Translations under genes and position numbers: made by a program
Part shown: positions 8,243 through 16,993 of the stretch, piece by piece
Layout of the letters: each line of letters begins with the position of its first letter
Numbering within the stretch: position 1 is the first letter of the stretch
Notes under the pieces: generated by a model
What the model was told of the DNA's origin: nothing
Database searches by the model: none
Seen by the model: the letters and a program-made list of their open reading frames with translations, nothing else
Source of the DNA: Flavobacteriaceae bacterium
GTDB lineage: Bacteria; Bacteroidota; Bacteroidia; Flavobacteriales; Flavobacteriaceae
Length of the DNA: 64,000 nt
Direction: 5' to 3'
Assembly: GCA_016764435.1 (NCBI GenBank)
Contig: JAESRX010000038.1
Location: forward strand, 1 to 64,000

Positions 8243-9544
8243 ATGAATGAATTTTTAAAAAAATGTAACATTGCCGTTATCGGATTGGGCTATGTAGGCC
8301 TGCCGTTAGCTAGATTGTTTGCAACTAAATATCCTGTTGTTGGGTTTGATATTGACACAACACGTATTACTGCTCTAATTAATGGAAGTGATAGTACGAA
8401 TGAAGTGAGTGACTCTTTATTAAAAGGCGTATTAAAAATAGCAAATGTAGACAAAGAGGCGAAAGGGTTGTACTGTTCAAGTACACCTTCTGAAATCTCT
8501 AATTGTAATGTTTTTATCATTACAGTACCTACTCCCGTTGATCAAAATAATAGAGTAGTACTGACCCCTTTGGTAAAAGCAAGTGAAACTGTAGGGAATG
8601 TTTTGAAAAAAGGAGATCTTGTAATTTATGAATCTACCGTTTATCCGGGGGTTACAGAAGATGAATGTGTGCCTGTTTTAGAAAGGGTATCTGGACTCAT
8701 TTTTAATAAAGATTTTTTTGTAGGTTATTCTCCAGAACGCATAAATCCAGGAGATAAAGTACATAGCATTGAACATATTTTAAAAGTAACTTCTGGCTCT
8801 ACTCCAGAAATAGCGACTCAAGTAGATGACCTCTATAAAACGATTATTACTGCGGGTACACACAAAGCACCCAGTATAAAAGTAGCAGAAGCATCCAAAG
8901 TAATAGAAAATTCACAACGTGATATTAATATCGCTTTTATGAATGAGTTGGCTAAGATTTTCGGCTTGATGAATATTGATACCCAAGCAGTTTTAGAGGC
9001 TGCAGCAACCAAATGGAATTTTTTACCATTTACACCAGGGCTAGTTGGAGGGCATTGTATAGGAGTAGACCCCTATTATTTGGCGCAAAAAGCACAGGAG
9101 TTAGGATATAATCCAGGAATTATTTTGGCGGGTAGAAGAATGAATGATTCTATGGGAGCTTATGTAGCTTCTGATGTTGTTAAAATGATGCTAACAGAAG
9201 ATGTTCCTGTGAAAAACGCGAAGGTTTTAGTCTTAGGAATTACTTTTAAAGAAAACTGTCCTGATATTAGAAATACAAAAGTAGTAGATGTTATTAGGAG
9301 CCTTCAGGAATATGGAATGCAAGTAGATGTGTATGATCCTTGGGCAAATACAAATGATGTATTAAATGAATATCAATTAGAAATTAGCAATACGTTATTA
9401 TCAAAAAAATATGACACCATCATATTAACGGTAGCGCACAGTTCTTTTTTAATGCTAAATTTTGATGATTTATTATCAGAATGTGGTGTAGTATATGATG
9501 TAAAAGGTGTTCTTAAATCTAACAGGGTTAAAGCAAGTTTATAA
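8243..9544 (+). CDS. tviB: UDP-N-acetylhexosamine 6-dehydrogenase, TviB/WbpO type
   Basis: NAD-dependent oxidation of a UDP-N-acetylhexosamine (GalNAc or GlcNAc) to its uronic acid. It has the Rossmann motif IAVIGLGYVGLPLA, ITVPTPV, YESTVYPG, YSPERINPGD, the catalytic-Cys segment GLVGGHCIGVDPYYL and a C-terminal FKENCPDIRNTK domain. The overall sequence pattern is that of Salmonella TviB. The 433-residue length is normal. Its stop is directly followed by the ATG of ugd, so the two are coupled. Whether the product is GalNAcA or GlcNAcA cannot be decided from sequence alone; WlbA nearby would need UDP-GlcNAcA. Confidence 0.93.
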   Translation: MNEFLKKCNIAVIGLGYVGLPLARLFATKYPVVGFDIDTTRITALINGSDSTNEVSDSLLKGVLKIANVDKEAKGLYCSSTPSEISNCNVFIITVPTPVDQNNRVVLTPLVKASETVGNVLKKGDLVIYESTVYPGVTEDECVPVLERVSGLIFNKDFFVGYSPERINPGDKVHSIEHILKVTSGSTPEIATQVDDLYKTIITAGTHKAPSIKVAEASKVIENSQRDINIAFMNELAKIFGLMNIDTQAVLEAAATKWNFLPFTPGLVGGHCIGVDPYYLAQKAQELGYNPGIILAGRRMNDSMGAYVASDVVKMMLTEDVPVKNAKVLVLGITFKENCPDIRNTKVVDVIRSLQEYGMQVDVYDPWANTNDVLNEYQLEISNTLLSKKYDTIILTVAHSSFLMLNFDDLLSECGVVYDVKGVLKSNRVKASL

Positions 9545-10867
9545 ATGAAAGTAGTTATTGTTGGTTCAGGTTATGTAGGGTTAGTATCTGGTGCCTGTTT
9601 TGCAGAAATGGGAAACACAGTTACATGTGTGGATATTGATACTCATAAAATTGAAAATTTAAATAAAGGTGTTATTCCTATATATGAACCGGGTCTAGAG
9701 CCAATGGTTTTAAAAAATATAGAGAGGGAAAGTTTGTTTTTCTCCACGGATTTAGCAAATACTATTCAACAAGCAGTGATCGTTTTTATTGCTGTTGGAA
9801 CACCCATGGGTGATGACGGCGCTGCAGATTTAAAGTATGTATTGTCTGTAGCCAAAGAAATAGGGAAATCTATCAATCACTATGTAGTTGTAGTTAATAA
9901 ATCTACGGTACCTGTAGGAACAGCAGCTAAAGTAAAAGCAACGATTCAGAAAGAGCTAGACCTGCGTAACGTTGCTGTTGATTTTGATGTGGTTTCTAAT
10001 CCTGAATTTTTAAAGGAAGGGGCGGCAATCAATGATTTTATGAAGCCAGATCGTGTGATCATCGGTGCGGAGACTGAAAAAGCAATCGCCAAGATGAAGG
10101 AGTTATACATTCCTTTTTGTATGTCTCGTGAGCGATTTATTACCATGGATGTGCGTTCTGCTGAAATGACAAAATATGCCGCCAATGCAATGTTAGCTAC
10201 TAAAATTTCATTTATGAATGAAATTGCTAATATCTGTGAACGTGTAGGAGCAGATGCAAACCAAGTACGTATAGGAATTGGTTCAGATACACGTATTGGG
10301 TATAGTTTTATCTATCCAGGATGTGGTTATGGAGGTTCTTGTTTTCCTAAAGATGTAAAAGCATTAAAGAAAATGGCCCAAGAACATGAGTATGATGCAA
10401 AATTAATCACTGCAGTGGAGGCCGTTAATAATGCTCAAAAACTAGTAATCGCTGAAAAAATCATCAAAAAATATGGAGATGATCTAACAGGGAAAACTTT
10501 TGGGGTTTGGGGATTGGCTTTCAAACCAGGGACGGATGATATGCGAGAAGCACCTGCTATCTATATCATCAAAGAATTGGTCAGTAGAGGAGCTAAGATA
10601 ATAGCCTACGATCCAAAAGCAATAGACGAAGCAAAAGATTTCTACTTAAAAGGGATACAAAATATTACCTATGTAACTTCTAAATACCAAGCTTTAGATA
10701 ATGCCGATGCGATGATTTTACTCACAGAATGGAAGGAATTTAGATCTCCAGATTTTGGAGAAATGGCCAAATTATTAAAAGAACCTGTTATTTTTGATGG
10801 TAGAAATCAATACATAGCCTACAATATAGAAGAAAAAGGGTTTGATTATCATAGGATAGGGAAGTAA
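9545..10867 (+). CDS. ugd: UDP-glucose 6-dehydrogenase
   Basis: Oxidises UDP-glucose twice to UDP-glucuronate. It has the N-terminal MKVVIVGSGYVGLVSGACFAE Rossmann start, KSTVPVGTA, SNPEFLKEGAA, the catalytic Cys segment YPGCGYGGSCFPKDV and the C-terminal FGVWGLAFKPGTDDMREAP. The 440-residue length is usual. It starts on the base after the tviB stop. Its product can be turned into UDP-galacturonate by the epimerase at 14749. Confidence 0.97.
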   Translation: MKVVIVGSGYVGLVSGACFAEMGNTVTCVDIDTHKIENLNKGVIPIYEPGLEPMVLKNIERESLFFSTDLANTIQQAVIVFIAVGTPMGDDGAADLKYVLSVAKEIGKSINHYVVVVNKSTVPVGTAAKVKATIQKELDLRNVAVDFDVVSNPEFLKEGAAINDFMKPDRVIIGAETEKAIAKMKELYIPFCMSRERFITMDVRSAEMTKYAANAMLATKISFMNEIANICERVGADANQVRIGIGSDTRIGYSFIYPGCGYGGSCFPKDVKALKKMAQEHEYDAKLITAVEAVNNAQKLVIAEKIIKKYGDDLTGKTFGVWGLAFKPGTDDMREAPAIYIIKELVSRGAKIIAYDPKAIDEAKDFYLKGIQNITYVTSKYQALDNADAMILLTEWKEFRSPDFGEMAKLLKEPVIFDGRNQYIAYNIEEKGFDYHRIGK

Positions 10868-10876
10868 TTCCCCTAG

Positions 10877-10889
10877 CCCCCGAAGGGGG
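10877..10889. repeat. GC-rich hairpin after ugd
   Basis: CCCCC-GAA-GGGGG, nine bases after the ugd stop, with flanking TTCCCC and GGAA that can extend the pairing. It stands out sharply in the AT-rich surroundings. It has no T run, so it is more like a flavobacterial intergenic palindrome than a terminator. Confidence 0.55.
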
Positions 10890-10904
10890 AACTGATTACT
10901 GAGT

Positions 10905-10934
10905 GTCATCCTCGAGGACGGAGGGGATTCAGCG
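10905..10934. repeat. REP-like palindrome inside the polysaccharide locus
   Basis: GTCATCCTCGAGGACG followed by GAGGGGATTCAGCG. On the other strand this reads as a GGATCCCC-like start, a central palindrome and GATGAC, the same architecture as the repeats around 31.6-32.6 kb. It contains the 10-base palindrome TCCTCGAGGA. Confidence 0.5.
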
Positions 10935-11051
10935 TCAAAAAAAACTGGGTAAGAGTGATTTTTTTCAGACAAATGTGCGCTCATATGAGTGCTGCTAATA
11001 ACCAATATTCATAGCTCCCACGTGAGGGGCTCCTGACAACAGACAACTATC

Positions 11052-12071
11052 ATGAAAACAATCAACATTATATTAAGCGGTGGCTCAGGAACAAGACTCT
11101 GGCCTTTATCAAGACACAGTAAGCCGAAACAGTTCTTACCAATATTTGGTGGAAAATCATTGTTTCAGCATACTTTAGAAAGAAATAAGGATTTGGTAGA
11201 TGAGTTTATGATCATCACCAATAAAAATCAATATGTTCAGGCACTCGCCCAAGCAACTGGTTTAAAGATAGACTTAGACTATAAAATAATTGAGCCTATA
11301 GGAAGGAATACCGCACCGGCCATTGCCTTGGCAGCCTTGTCAGTAGCAACTGGGGATGTGTTATTTGTCACGCCTTCAGATCATATGATCAGTGATGCTC
11401 ATAAATATAAAGTGTGTTTGGAAAAAGCAGTTGATTTGGCGAAAAAAGACAAATTAGTAACCTTTGGAATCCGTCCTACTAGACCTGATACGGGTTTTGG
11501 TTATATAGAATTTGATGGAGAAGAGGTTCTTCAATTCAGGGAGAAACCAGATTTAGAAACAGCAATATCCTTTTTGGAACAAGGGAATTTCTGCTGGAAC
11601 AGTGGTATGTTTTGTTTTAAAGCGGGTACATTTTTAGAGGCCTTAAAAGAAGCAGATGAAACCATGTATAGCACTTGTGTGGCTGCTTATAAAACAATGC
11701 AAGATGGGCATATTGATTTAGAAGCCATGAAAGCCATTCCTTCGCAAAGCATTGATTATGCAGTGATGGAAAAGTCGAATATTGTAAAAACCGTAGCCTC
11801 GGATTTTGACTGGTCTGATTTAGGCTCTTTTGATGCTATTATTGAGTTTCAACAGCAAGGAGGAACCGTGGATAATTTGACAACCATAGAAGGGACGAAT
11901 AATAAACATGCTTATTCTTTCGGAGATCAAAAAGTATTTGCGGATAATATAAATAACCAAATTTGGGTTACAACATCAGATGCGTCTGTGGTATTGCCTT
12001 ATGGTGAAAGTGGAGATATTAAAGGTATTTATACTAAAGTAAAGAAATATAGTCCAGAATTATTGGAATAA
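11052..12071 (+). CDS. manC: Mannose-1-phosphate guanylyltransferase
   Basis: Makes GDP-mannose from GTP and mannose-1-phosphate. It has the signature LSGGSGTRLWPLSR with KPKQFLP, VTPSDHMI, GYIEF, FREKPD, WNSGMFCF and SIDYAVMEK. At 339 residues it has only the nucleotidyltransferase part and lacks the C-terminal isomerase domain of bifunctional ManC/AlgA. No phosphomannomutase gene is in the window. The start ATG is the first codon of the conserved beta strand. It lies 184 bases after ugd, beyond two palindromic repeats. Confidence 0.94.
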   Translation: MKTINIILSGGSGTRLWPLSRHSKPKQFLPIFGGKSLFQHTLERNKDLVDEFMIITNKNQYVQALAQATGLKIDLDYKIIEPIGRNTAPAIALAALSVATGDVLFVTPSDHMISDAHKYKVCLEKAVDLAKKDKLVTFGIRPTRPDTGFGYIEFDGEEVLQFREKPDLETAISFLEQGNFCWNSGMFCFKAGTFLEALKEADETMYSTCVAAYKTMQDGHIDLEAMKAIPSQSIDYAVMEKSNIVKTVASDFDWSDLGSFDAIIEFQQQGGTVDNLTTIEGTNNKHAYSFGDQKVFADNINNQIWVTTSDASVVLPYGESGDIKGIYTKVKKYSPELLE

Positions 12072-12175
12072 ATTTTCTTGTTGCCAAAGGCCAATATAAA
12101 AAATAAAGTGTATCTCAAAAACTTGATCTACTGAGTATAGGTATTCTAGAATTACACGAAAAAATTACTAACAAA

Positions 12176-12200
12176 GGTCCCTGAGCGAAGCCGAAGGGAC
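12176..12200. repeat. Palindromic repeat upstream of wza
   Basis: GTCCC (12177-12181) and GGGAC (12196-12200) flank TGAGCGAAGCCGAA. The pattern CCTGAGCGAAG-CGAAGG is a common intergenic palindrome type in Flavobacteriaceae genomes (recalled, not searched). It ends 14 bases before the wza ATG. Confidence 0.5.
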
Positions 12201-12214
12201 GGCTATTATTGAAA

Positions 12215-14638
12215 ATGAAAAAACTAATTACATTACTACTACTATTTGTGCTACTTGCGAATACCGCAACAATCAAAGCCCAAATAAGTACATCTCAGGT
12301 ACAATCCCTGAACGTAGATGCCATGTCTGATGCCGATATTGCTAAATACTGGGATCAAGCCAAGAGTCAAGGCTATAGTCTAGAGGAGTTATCCATTGCG
12401 GCCAGAGCAAAAGGAGTATCAGCCATGCAAATTTCCAAATTGAAACAACGTATTAGAGAACTTGGACTGAAAACGACCAACCAAGAAAATTCGTTTGAAG
12501 AAAAGGACTCAATAGTCGATTTTTCATACGATGTGCCTTTTGGACTGACGGGCATAGAAAGTGACAATAAGAAGCCCAAAAACGAATTGTTCGGTTTTGA
12601 TTTTTTTAGCAATCCTAAAATATCATTTACGCCCAATATTAATATGGCAACTCCGGAAAATTACCAACTAGGTCCGGGAGATGAATTGTTAATTGATGTA
12701 TGGGGAGCCGCAGAAAACACCTATGAGAAAATAGTGAATAAACAGGGAGCTATCCGAATAGAAAACATTGGATTGATTCATGTGAATGGAATGAGTATAA
12801 AAAATGCAACAGCTAAAATAAATAGCTATTTAAAACGAATTTATTCGGGTATTGGAGCAACTAAAAACAGCTATAATAAGGTGCATACTTCCATCATTTT
12901 AAAGAACATAAGAACAGTGCAAGTGAATATAATTGGAGAGGTAAAAGCTCCAGGTACATATTCCTTAAATGCATTGTCTACAGTTCTAAATGCCTTGTAT
13001 GCAGCAGGTGGTCCTACAGAAAATGGGACCTTTAGAAATGTGAAATTAATTCGAGGAGGACAGCCGTTGAGTAGTTTTGATATCTACGATTTTTTAATTA
13101 CGGGTACCGAGAAAGGAAATATACAGTTAAGGGATCAAGACGTAATTATTATAGGTCCTTATCTTAATCTAGTAACGATTGAAGGAGAGGTAAAACGACC
13201 TGGGATTTACGAATTAAAAGAAGGGGAAACCATGCAAGATTTATTGAAGTATTGTAGTGGTTTTAAACCAAATGCCTATACGAATCTCTTGACCATAGAA
13301 CGTGTAAATGGACGGCAAAAAGAAGTAAAGGAACTCGCTATTAATCAACATAATAGTTTTTTGATAAAAGGGGGAGATAAAGTAGTAGTAGAGACAATTA
13401 TAGATAAGTTTTCTAATAGAGTGAGTATTGGTGGCGCCGTATATCGTCCAGGTAATTATGAATATCAAAAAGGCTTGGATATTTTAACTTTGATAAATAA
13501 AGCTGACGGGATTAAGAAAGAAGCTTATTTAAGCAGAGGGATTATTATCCGAACACATGACGAAGCGACCAAGGAGACCATTGCGTTTTCTGTTACAGAT
13601 ATTTTAAAAAAGAAGTCTAGTATCGTTTTGATGCCAGAGGATAGTATCCATGTATATGATAAAATAGCACTGCGAGAACGACAATATGTAACCATTAACG
13701 GTGCGGTAAATAATCCTACGACAATAGATTTTATGGAGGGGATTAAAATAGAAGACTTGATAGCCATGGCCGCTGGTTTTACAGATGGTGCAGATGCCAA
13801 TACTATTGATATCTCAAGACGATTAAAAGACGGGAGTTTTGAAACGATTAGTCAGAATTTTAAGGTGAAAGTTCAAGGGGATTTAAGCATGTCCATGTCT
13901 TCTTCCTTTGTGTTAAAACCATTCGATATTGTTTCGGTTCGTTATTTAAAAGGATATTCCATTCAGAAAAAAGTGCAAGTATTAGGAGAAGTGAATTTTC
14001 CTGGAGATTATGCTATAACCAATAAAAATGAACGTATTTCAGACCTCATTAGACGTGCTGGAGATTTATCACCTTATGCTTATTTAAAAGGGGCGACGCT
14101 TATCCGAAAAAAGCAAGGGGTCGGAGACTTACAACAATTAAAATTTATTCAGCAAATAAGTAAAAAAGATACTTTATTGGATGATATAAAAGAAGTAAAA
14201 GAATTTAAGATAGGAATAGATCTTGAAACGATATTAAAGCATAAAGGGGAATATTTGGATGCTGACTTGGTTTTGAACGAAGGAGATGTCTTAATGATTC
14301 CTTCGGTCAAGCAAACCATAGAGGTGCAAGGAGAAGTACTGTCTCCTTCACTCGTTCTTTTTGAAGAAAATAGAGGAGTAAAACACTATATAGAAAGTTC
14401 TGGAGGATTTTCGGGAAGAGCAAGACGTAATAAAATATATGTAGTATATGCGAATGGAGATATAAAAACAGTATCTAACTTTTTGTTTTTCAGGCATTAT
14501 CCTAAATTAGAACCAGGAGCTACTATTCTAGTGCCTTCGAGAAAGCCGAGAGGAGAAGGAATGTCAGTACAAGCAATTTTAGGGATTACGACTAGTTTGG
14601 CAACCTTGGGGATTTTGATAAATACGTTGACAAAATAA
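12215..14638 (+). CDS. wza: Polysaccharide export protein Wza-like, multi-SLBB
   Basis: Outer-membrane exporter of the Wza/OPX family. A signal peptide (MKKLITLLLLFVLL, ending near IKAQ) is followed by a region of unknown fold. The polysaccharide-export domain is near residue 150 (NYQLGPGDELLIDVWG). Six SLBB modules are recognisable by motifs such as IIGEVKAPGTYSL, IEGEVKRPGIYEL, IGGAVYRPGNY, INGAVNNP, VLGEVNFPGDY and VQGEVLSP. A hydrophobic C-terminal helix ends the protein. At 807 residues it is about twice E. coli Wza, as is common in Bacteroidota. I chose ATG 12215 because it starts the signal peptide directly; a TTG at 12209 would add two residues. Confidence 0.93.
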   Translation: MKKLITLLLLFVLLANTATIKAQISTSQVQSLNVDAMSDADIAKYWDQAKSQGYSLEELSIAARAKGVSAMQISKLKQRIRELGLKTTNQENSFEEKDSIVDFSYDVPFGLTGIESDNKKPKNELFGFDFFSNPKISFTPNINMATPENYQLGPGDELLIDVWGAAENTYEKIVNKQGAIRIENIGLIHVNGMSIKNATAKINSYLKRIYSGIGATKNSYNKVHTSIILKNIRTVQVNIIGEVKAPGTYSLNALSTVLNALYAAGGPTENGTFRNVKLIRGGQPLSSFDIYDFLITGTEKGNIQLRDQDVIIIGPYLNLVTIEGEVKRPGIYELKEGETMQDLLKYCSGFKPNAYTNLLTIERVNGRQKEVKELAINQHNSFLIKGGDKVVVETIIDKFSNRVSIGGAVYRPGNYEYQKGLDILTLINKADGIKKEAYLSRGIIIRTHDEATKETIAFSVTDILKKKSSIVLMPEDSIHVYDKIALRERQYVTINGAVNNPTTIDFMEGIKIEDLIAMAAGFTDGADANTIDISRRLKDGSFETISQNFKVKVQGDLSMSMSSSFVLKPFDIVSVRYLKGYSIQKKVQVLGEVNFPGDYAITNKNERISDLIRRAGDLSPYAYLKGATLIRKKQGVGDLQQLKFIQQISKKDTLLDDIKEVKEFKIGIDLETILKHKGEYLDADLVLNEGDVLMIPSVKQTIEVQGEVLSPSLVLFEENRGVKHYIESSGGFSGRARRNKIYVVYANGDIKTVSNFLFFRHYPKLEPGATILVPSRKPRGEGMSVQAILGITTSLATLGILINTLTK

Positions 14639-14748
14639 TTTGGTTTTGAGATTGAAAGTATTAGCAAGCAATGTTAAATACGAAATAGTAAGAAGGTGTT
14701 TCTTGAAAATAATCAAAGAAACGTTCTTTACAATATAAGCATTAAAAG

Positions 14749-15768
14749 ATGAAAATATTAGTTACCGGAGCCGCTGGCTTTATTGGCTTTCATTTAGCCG
14801 AGGCTTTATTAAGACAAGGGGAAGAGGTTGTAGGCATTGATAATATTAATGATTACTATGATGTAAACCTTAAATATGATCGTTTGGCAGAGAGTGGAAT
14901 TCGTAAGGAACAGATTTCTGACAAAGGTTGTTTATTAAAAAGCCATAAATATGAGAAATATCGATTTGGGAAAATTGATATTACAGACCTTCCGAAGTTA
15001 GAGCAATTATTCAAGAAAGAAAACTTTACTCATGTGGTGAATTTGGCAGCCCAAGCGGGAGTGCGTTATTCTATTGAAAATCCACATGCTTATGTGCAGT
15101 CAAATTTAGTAGGCTATGTCAATTTATTGGAGTGTTGTAGGCATCATAAAATAGCACATTTTGTATACGCTTCCAGTTCTTCTGTTTATGGTGCGAATTC
15201 GAAAATTCCTTTCAGTGAAGATGATAAGGTAGAGCAACCAGTAAGCTTGTACGCTGCCACTAAAAAATCAAATGAATTAATGGCTTATACCTACTCTCAT
15301 TTGTATAATTTACAGACTACAGGACTTCGATTTTTTACTGTTTATGGTCCTTGGGGAAGACCAGATATGGCTCCTATGCTTTTTGCGAATGCGATATCTA
15401 ATGGAGCACCAATAAAGGTTTTTAATAATGGTGATATGCAACGAGATTTTACTTATATCGATGATATTGTAGAAGGGATTGTTCGTTGTATTAACTTAAA
15501 AACAATGAAGTTTCCAAAAGTGGAAATATTTAATATTGGGAATTCTAAGCCTGAGAATCTAATGGCTTTTATTGCTATTATAGAGGGGTGCCTAGGAAAA
15601 AAAGCAATCAAGAATTATATGCCCATGCAGGATGGAGATGTAAAAGTAACCTATGCGGATACTCGTAAATTGAATGAGGCTATTAGGTATCAACCTAAAT
15701 ATAGTTTAGAGAAAGGAGTTACCAAATTTATTAATTGGTTTAAACTATATGGAAATGGAAACCATTAG
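14749..15768 (+). CDS. UDP-glucuronate 4-epimerase-like SDR
   Basis: Extended SDR of 339 residues. It begins with TGAAGFIGFHLAEALL and continues with DNINDYYDVNLKYDRL, a segment characteristic of UDP-glucuronate 4-epimerases (LpsL/Cap1J group). It also has NLAAQAGVRYS, ASSSSVYG and catalytic YAATKKS, and RFFTVYGPWGRPDMAP further on. It probably makes UDP-galacturonate from the product of ugd. It lies between wza and wzz, 110 bases after wza. Confidence 0.9.
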   Translation: MKILVTGAAGFIGFHLAEALLRQGEEVVGIDNINDYYDVNLKYDRLAESGIRKEQISDKGCLLKSHKYEKYRFGKIDITDLPKLEQLFKKENFTHVVNLAAQAGVRYSIENPHAYVQSNLVGYVNLLECCRHHKIAHFVYASSSSVYGANSKIPFSEDDKVEQPVSLYAATKKSNELMAYTYSHLYNLQTTGLRFFTVYGPWGRPDMAPMLFANAISNGAPIKVFNNGDMQRDFTYIDDIVEGIVRCINLKTMKFPKVEIFNIGNSKPENLMAFIAIIEGCLGKKAIKNYMPMQDGDVKVTYADTRKLNEAIRYQPKYSLEKGVTKFINWFKLYGNGNH

Positions 15769-15861
15769 TTAAGACTTTTAGGAACTTGTAAACTAATTTA
15801 ATTAGTGGAAGTAAATTGTCAAACCAATAAAACGAATATATAATCAGCCACATCAATATAA

Positions 15862-16959
15862 ATGGATAAAAACATTGAAAATACAATGATAGCTAACCGC
15901 GATATAGACTTATTAGGACTCGCCAAAACTCTTTGGGGAGGTCGACGTACCATTCTAACATTCACTATTATATTTACATGTATAGGACTGTTCATAGCGT
16001 TGTTTTCTCCTAGAGAGTTTACCTCAAAAACGATTATGGTACCACAAGCGACAAGTTCTAAAGTAGGGGGCAATTTAGGTGGCTTAGCGGCTATGGCAGG
16101 AATTAGTCTAGGTGGAGCTTCTGGGGGAGAGGTGATTCCTCCAAGTTTGTATCCTAAAATCATCAATAGTATTCCTTTTAAAATGGAACTTCTACAAACC
16201 AAATTATCTATTGAAGGAATTGATCACGCTGTGACTTACCAAGAATATTATGAAAATCATCATAGTCTGGGAGTGTTAGGAGGAATTAAAAAATATACGA
16301 TAGGCTTACCTGGATTGTTGCTTAGCGCAATCAAAGGAACTAATACGGAGGTCAAATCTACACCTGTTGTTAATGATGGTATCATAAGAATTCCGTTAGC
16401 GACAGAAGGTTTATTTAACCAATTAAGAACTCAGGTTTATTTGAATTATAATGATAAAGACGGCTATATTGATCTTTCGGTTTCTATGCCACAAGCTTTG
16501 CCTGCAGCACAGATGACACTAAAAGCACAGGCTTTATTACAAACCGCAATTATTAAATTTAAAATAGAAAAGGCTGAAGATCAATTGTATTTTATTGAAG
16601 AACGTTTTTCTGAAGTAGAAAAAGTTTTTAAACAAAAACAAGGTGCTTTGGCTTATTTTAAAGATAGAAACTTGAATTTGATAACTTCACGTTCACAGTC
16701 TCGTTTGTTTAAATTACAAGTTGAATATGATCTAGCTTTTGGAGTTTATTCAGAACTAACAAAGCAAGTCGAGGCTCAGAAAATACAAGTGAAAGAAGAT
16801 ACGCCGGTTTTTACGATTTTAGAACCAGTGTCTGTACCCAATATACCCTCTAAGCCTGATAAGCTTATGATTATTCTATTATGGTTAATTATAGGAACTG
16901 GTTTCGGGGTGATCTCCTTTTTTATTAAAGTTGTTTTTGAGGAATTAAAAAAGAAATAA
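15862..16959 (+). CDS. wzz: Wzz-type chain-length determinant
   Basis: Inner-membrane co-polymerase that sets polysaccharide chain length together with Wzy. Two membrane segments flank a periplasmic domain: the first near residues 30-50 (ILTFTIIFTCIGLFIALF), the second near residues 338-360 (LMIILLWLIIGTGFGVISFF). The proline-rich stretch VSVPNIPSKPDK lies just before TM2, as in the family. A long helical region precedes it. No C-terminal tyrosine kinase domain is present, so this is a Wzz rather than a full Wzc. The next gene starts 34 bases downstream. Confidence 0.88.
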   Translation: MDKNIENTMIANRDIDLLGLAKTLWGGRRTILTFTIIFTCIGLFIALFSPREFTSKTIMVPQATSSKVGGNLGGLAAMAGISLGGASGGEVIPPSLYPKIINSIPFKMELLQTKLSIEGIDHAVTYQEYYENHHSLGVLGGIKKYTIGLPGLLLSAIKGTNTEVKSTPVVNDGIIRIPLATEGLFNQLRTQVYLNYNDKDGYIDLSVSMPQALPAAQMTLKAQALLQTAIIKFKIEKAEDQLYFIEERFSEVEKVFKQKQGALAYFKDRNLNLITSRSQSRLFKLQVEYDLAFGVYSELTKQVEAQKIQVKEDTPVFTILEPVSVPNIPSKPDKLMIILLWLIIGTGFGVISFFIKVVFEELKKK

Positions 16960-16993
16960 ATAAAATGAGATTGATTGTATTAAATATAGAAGC

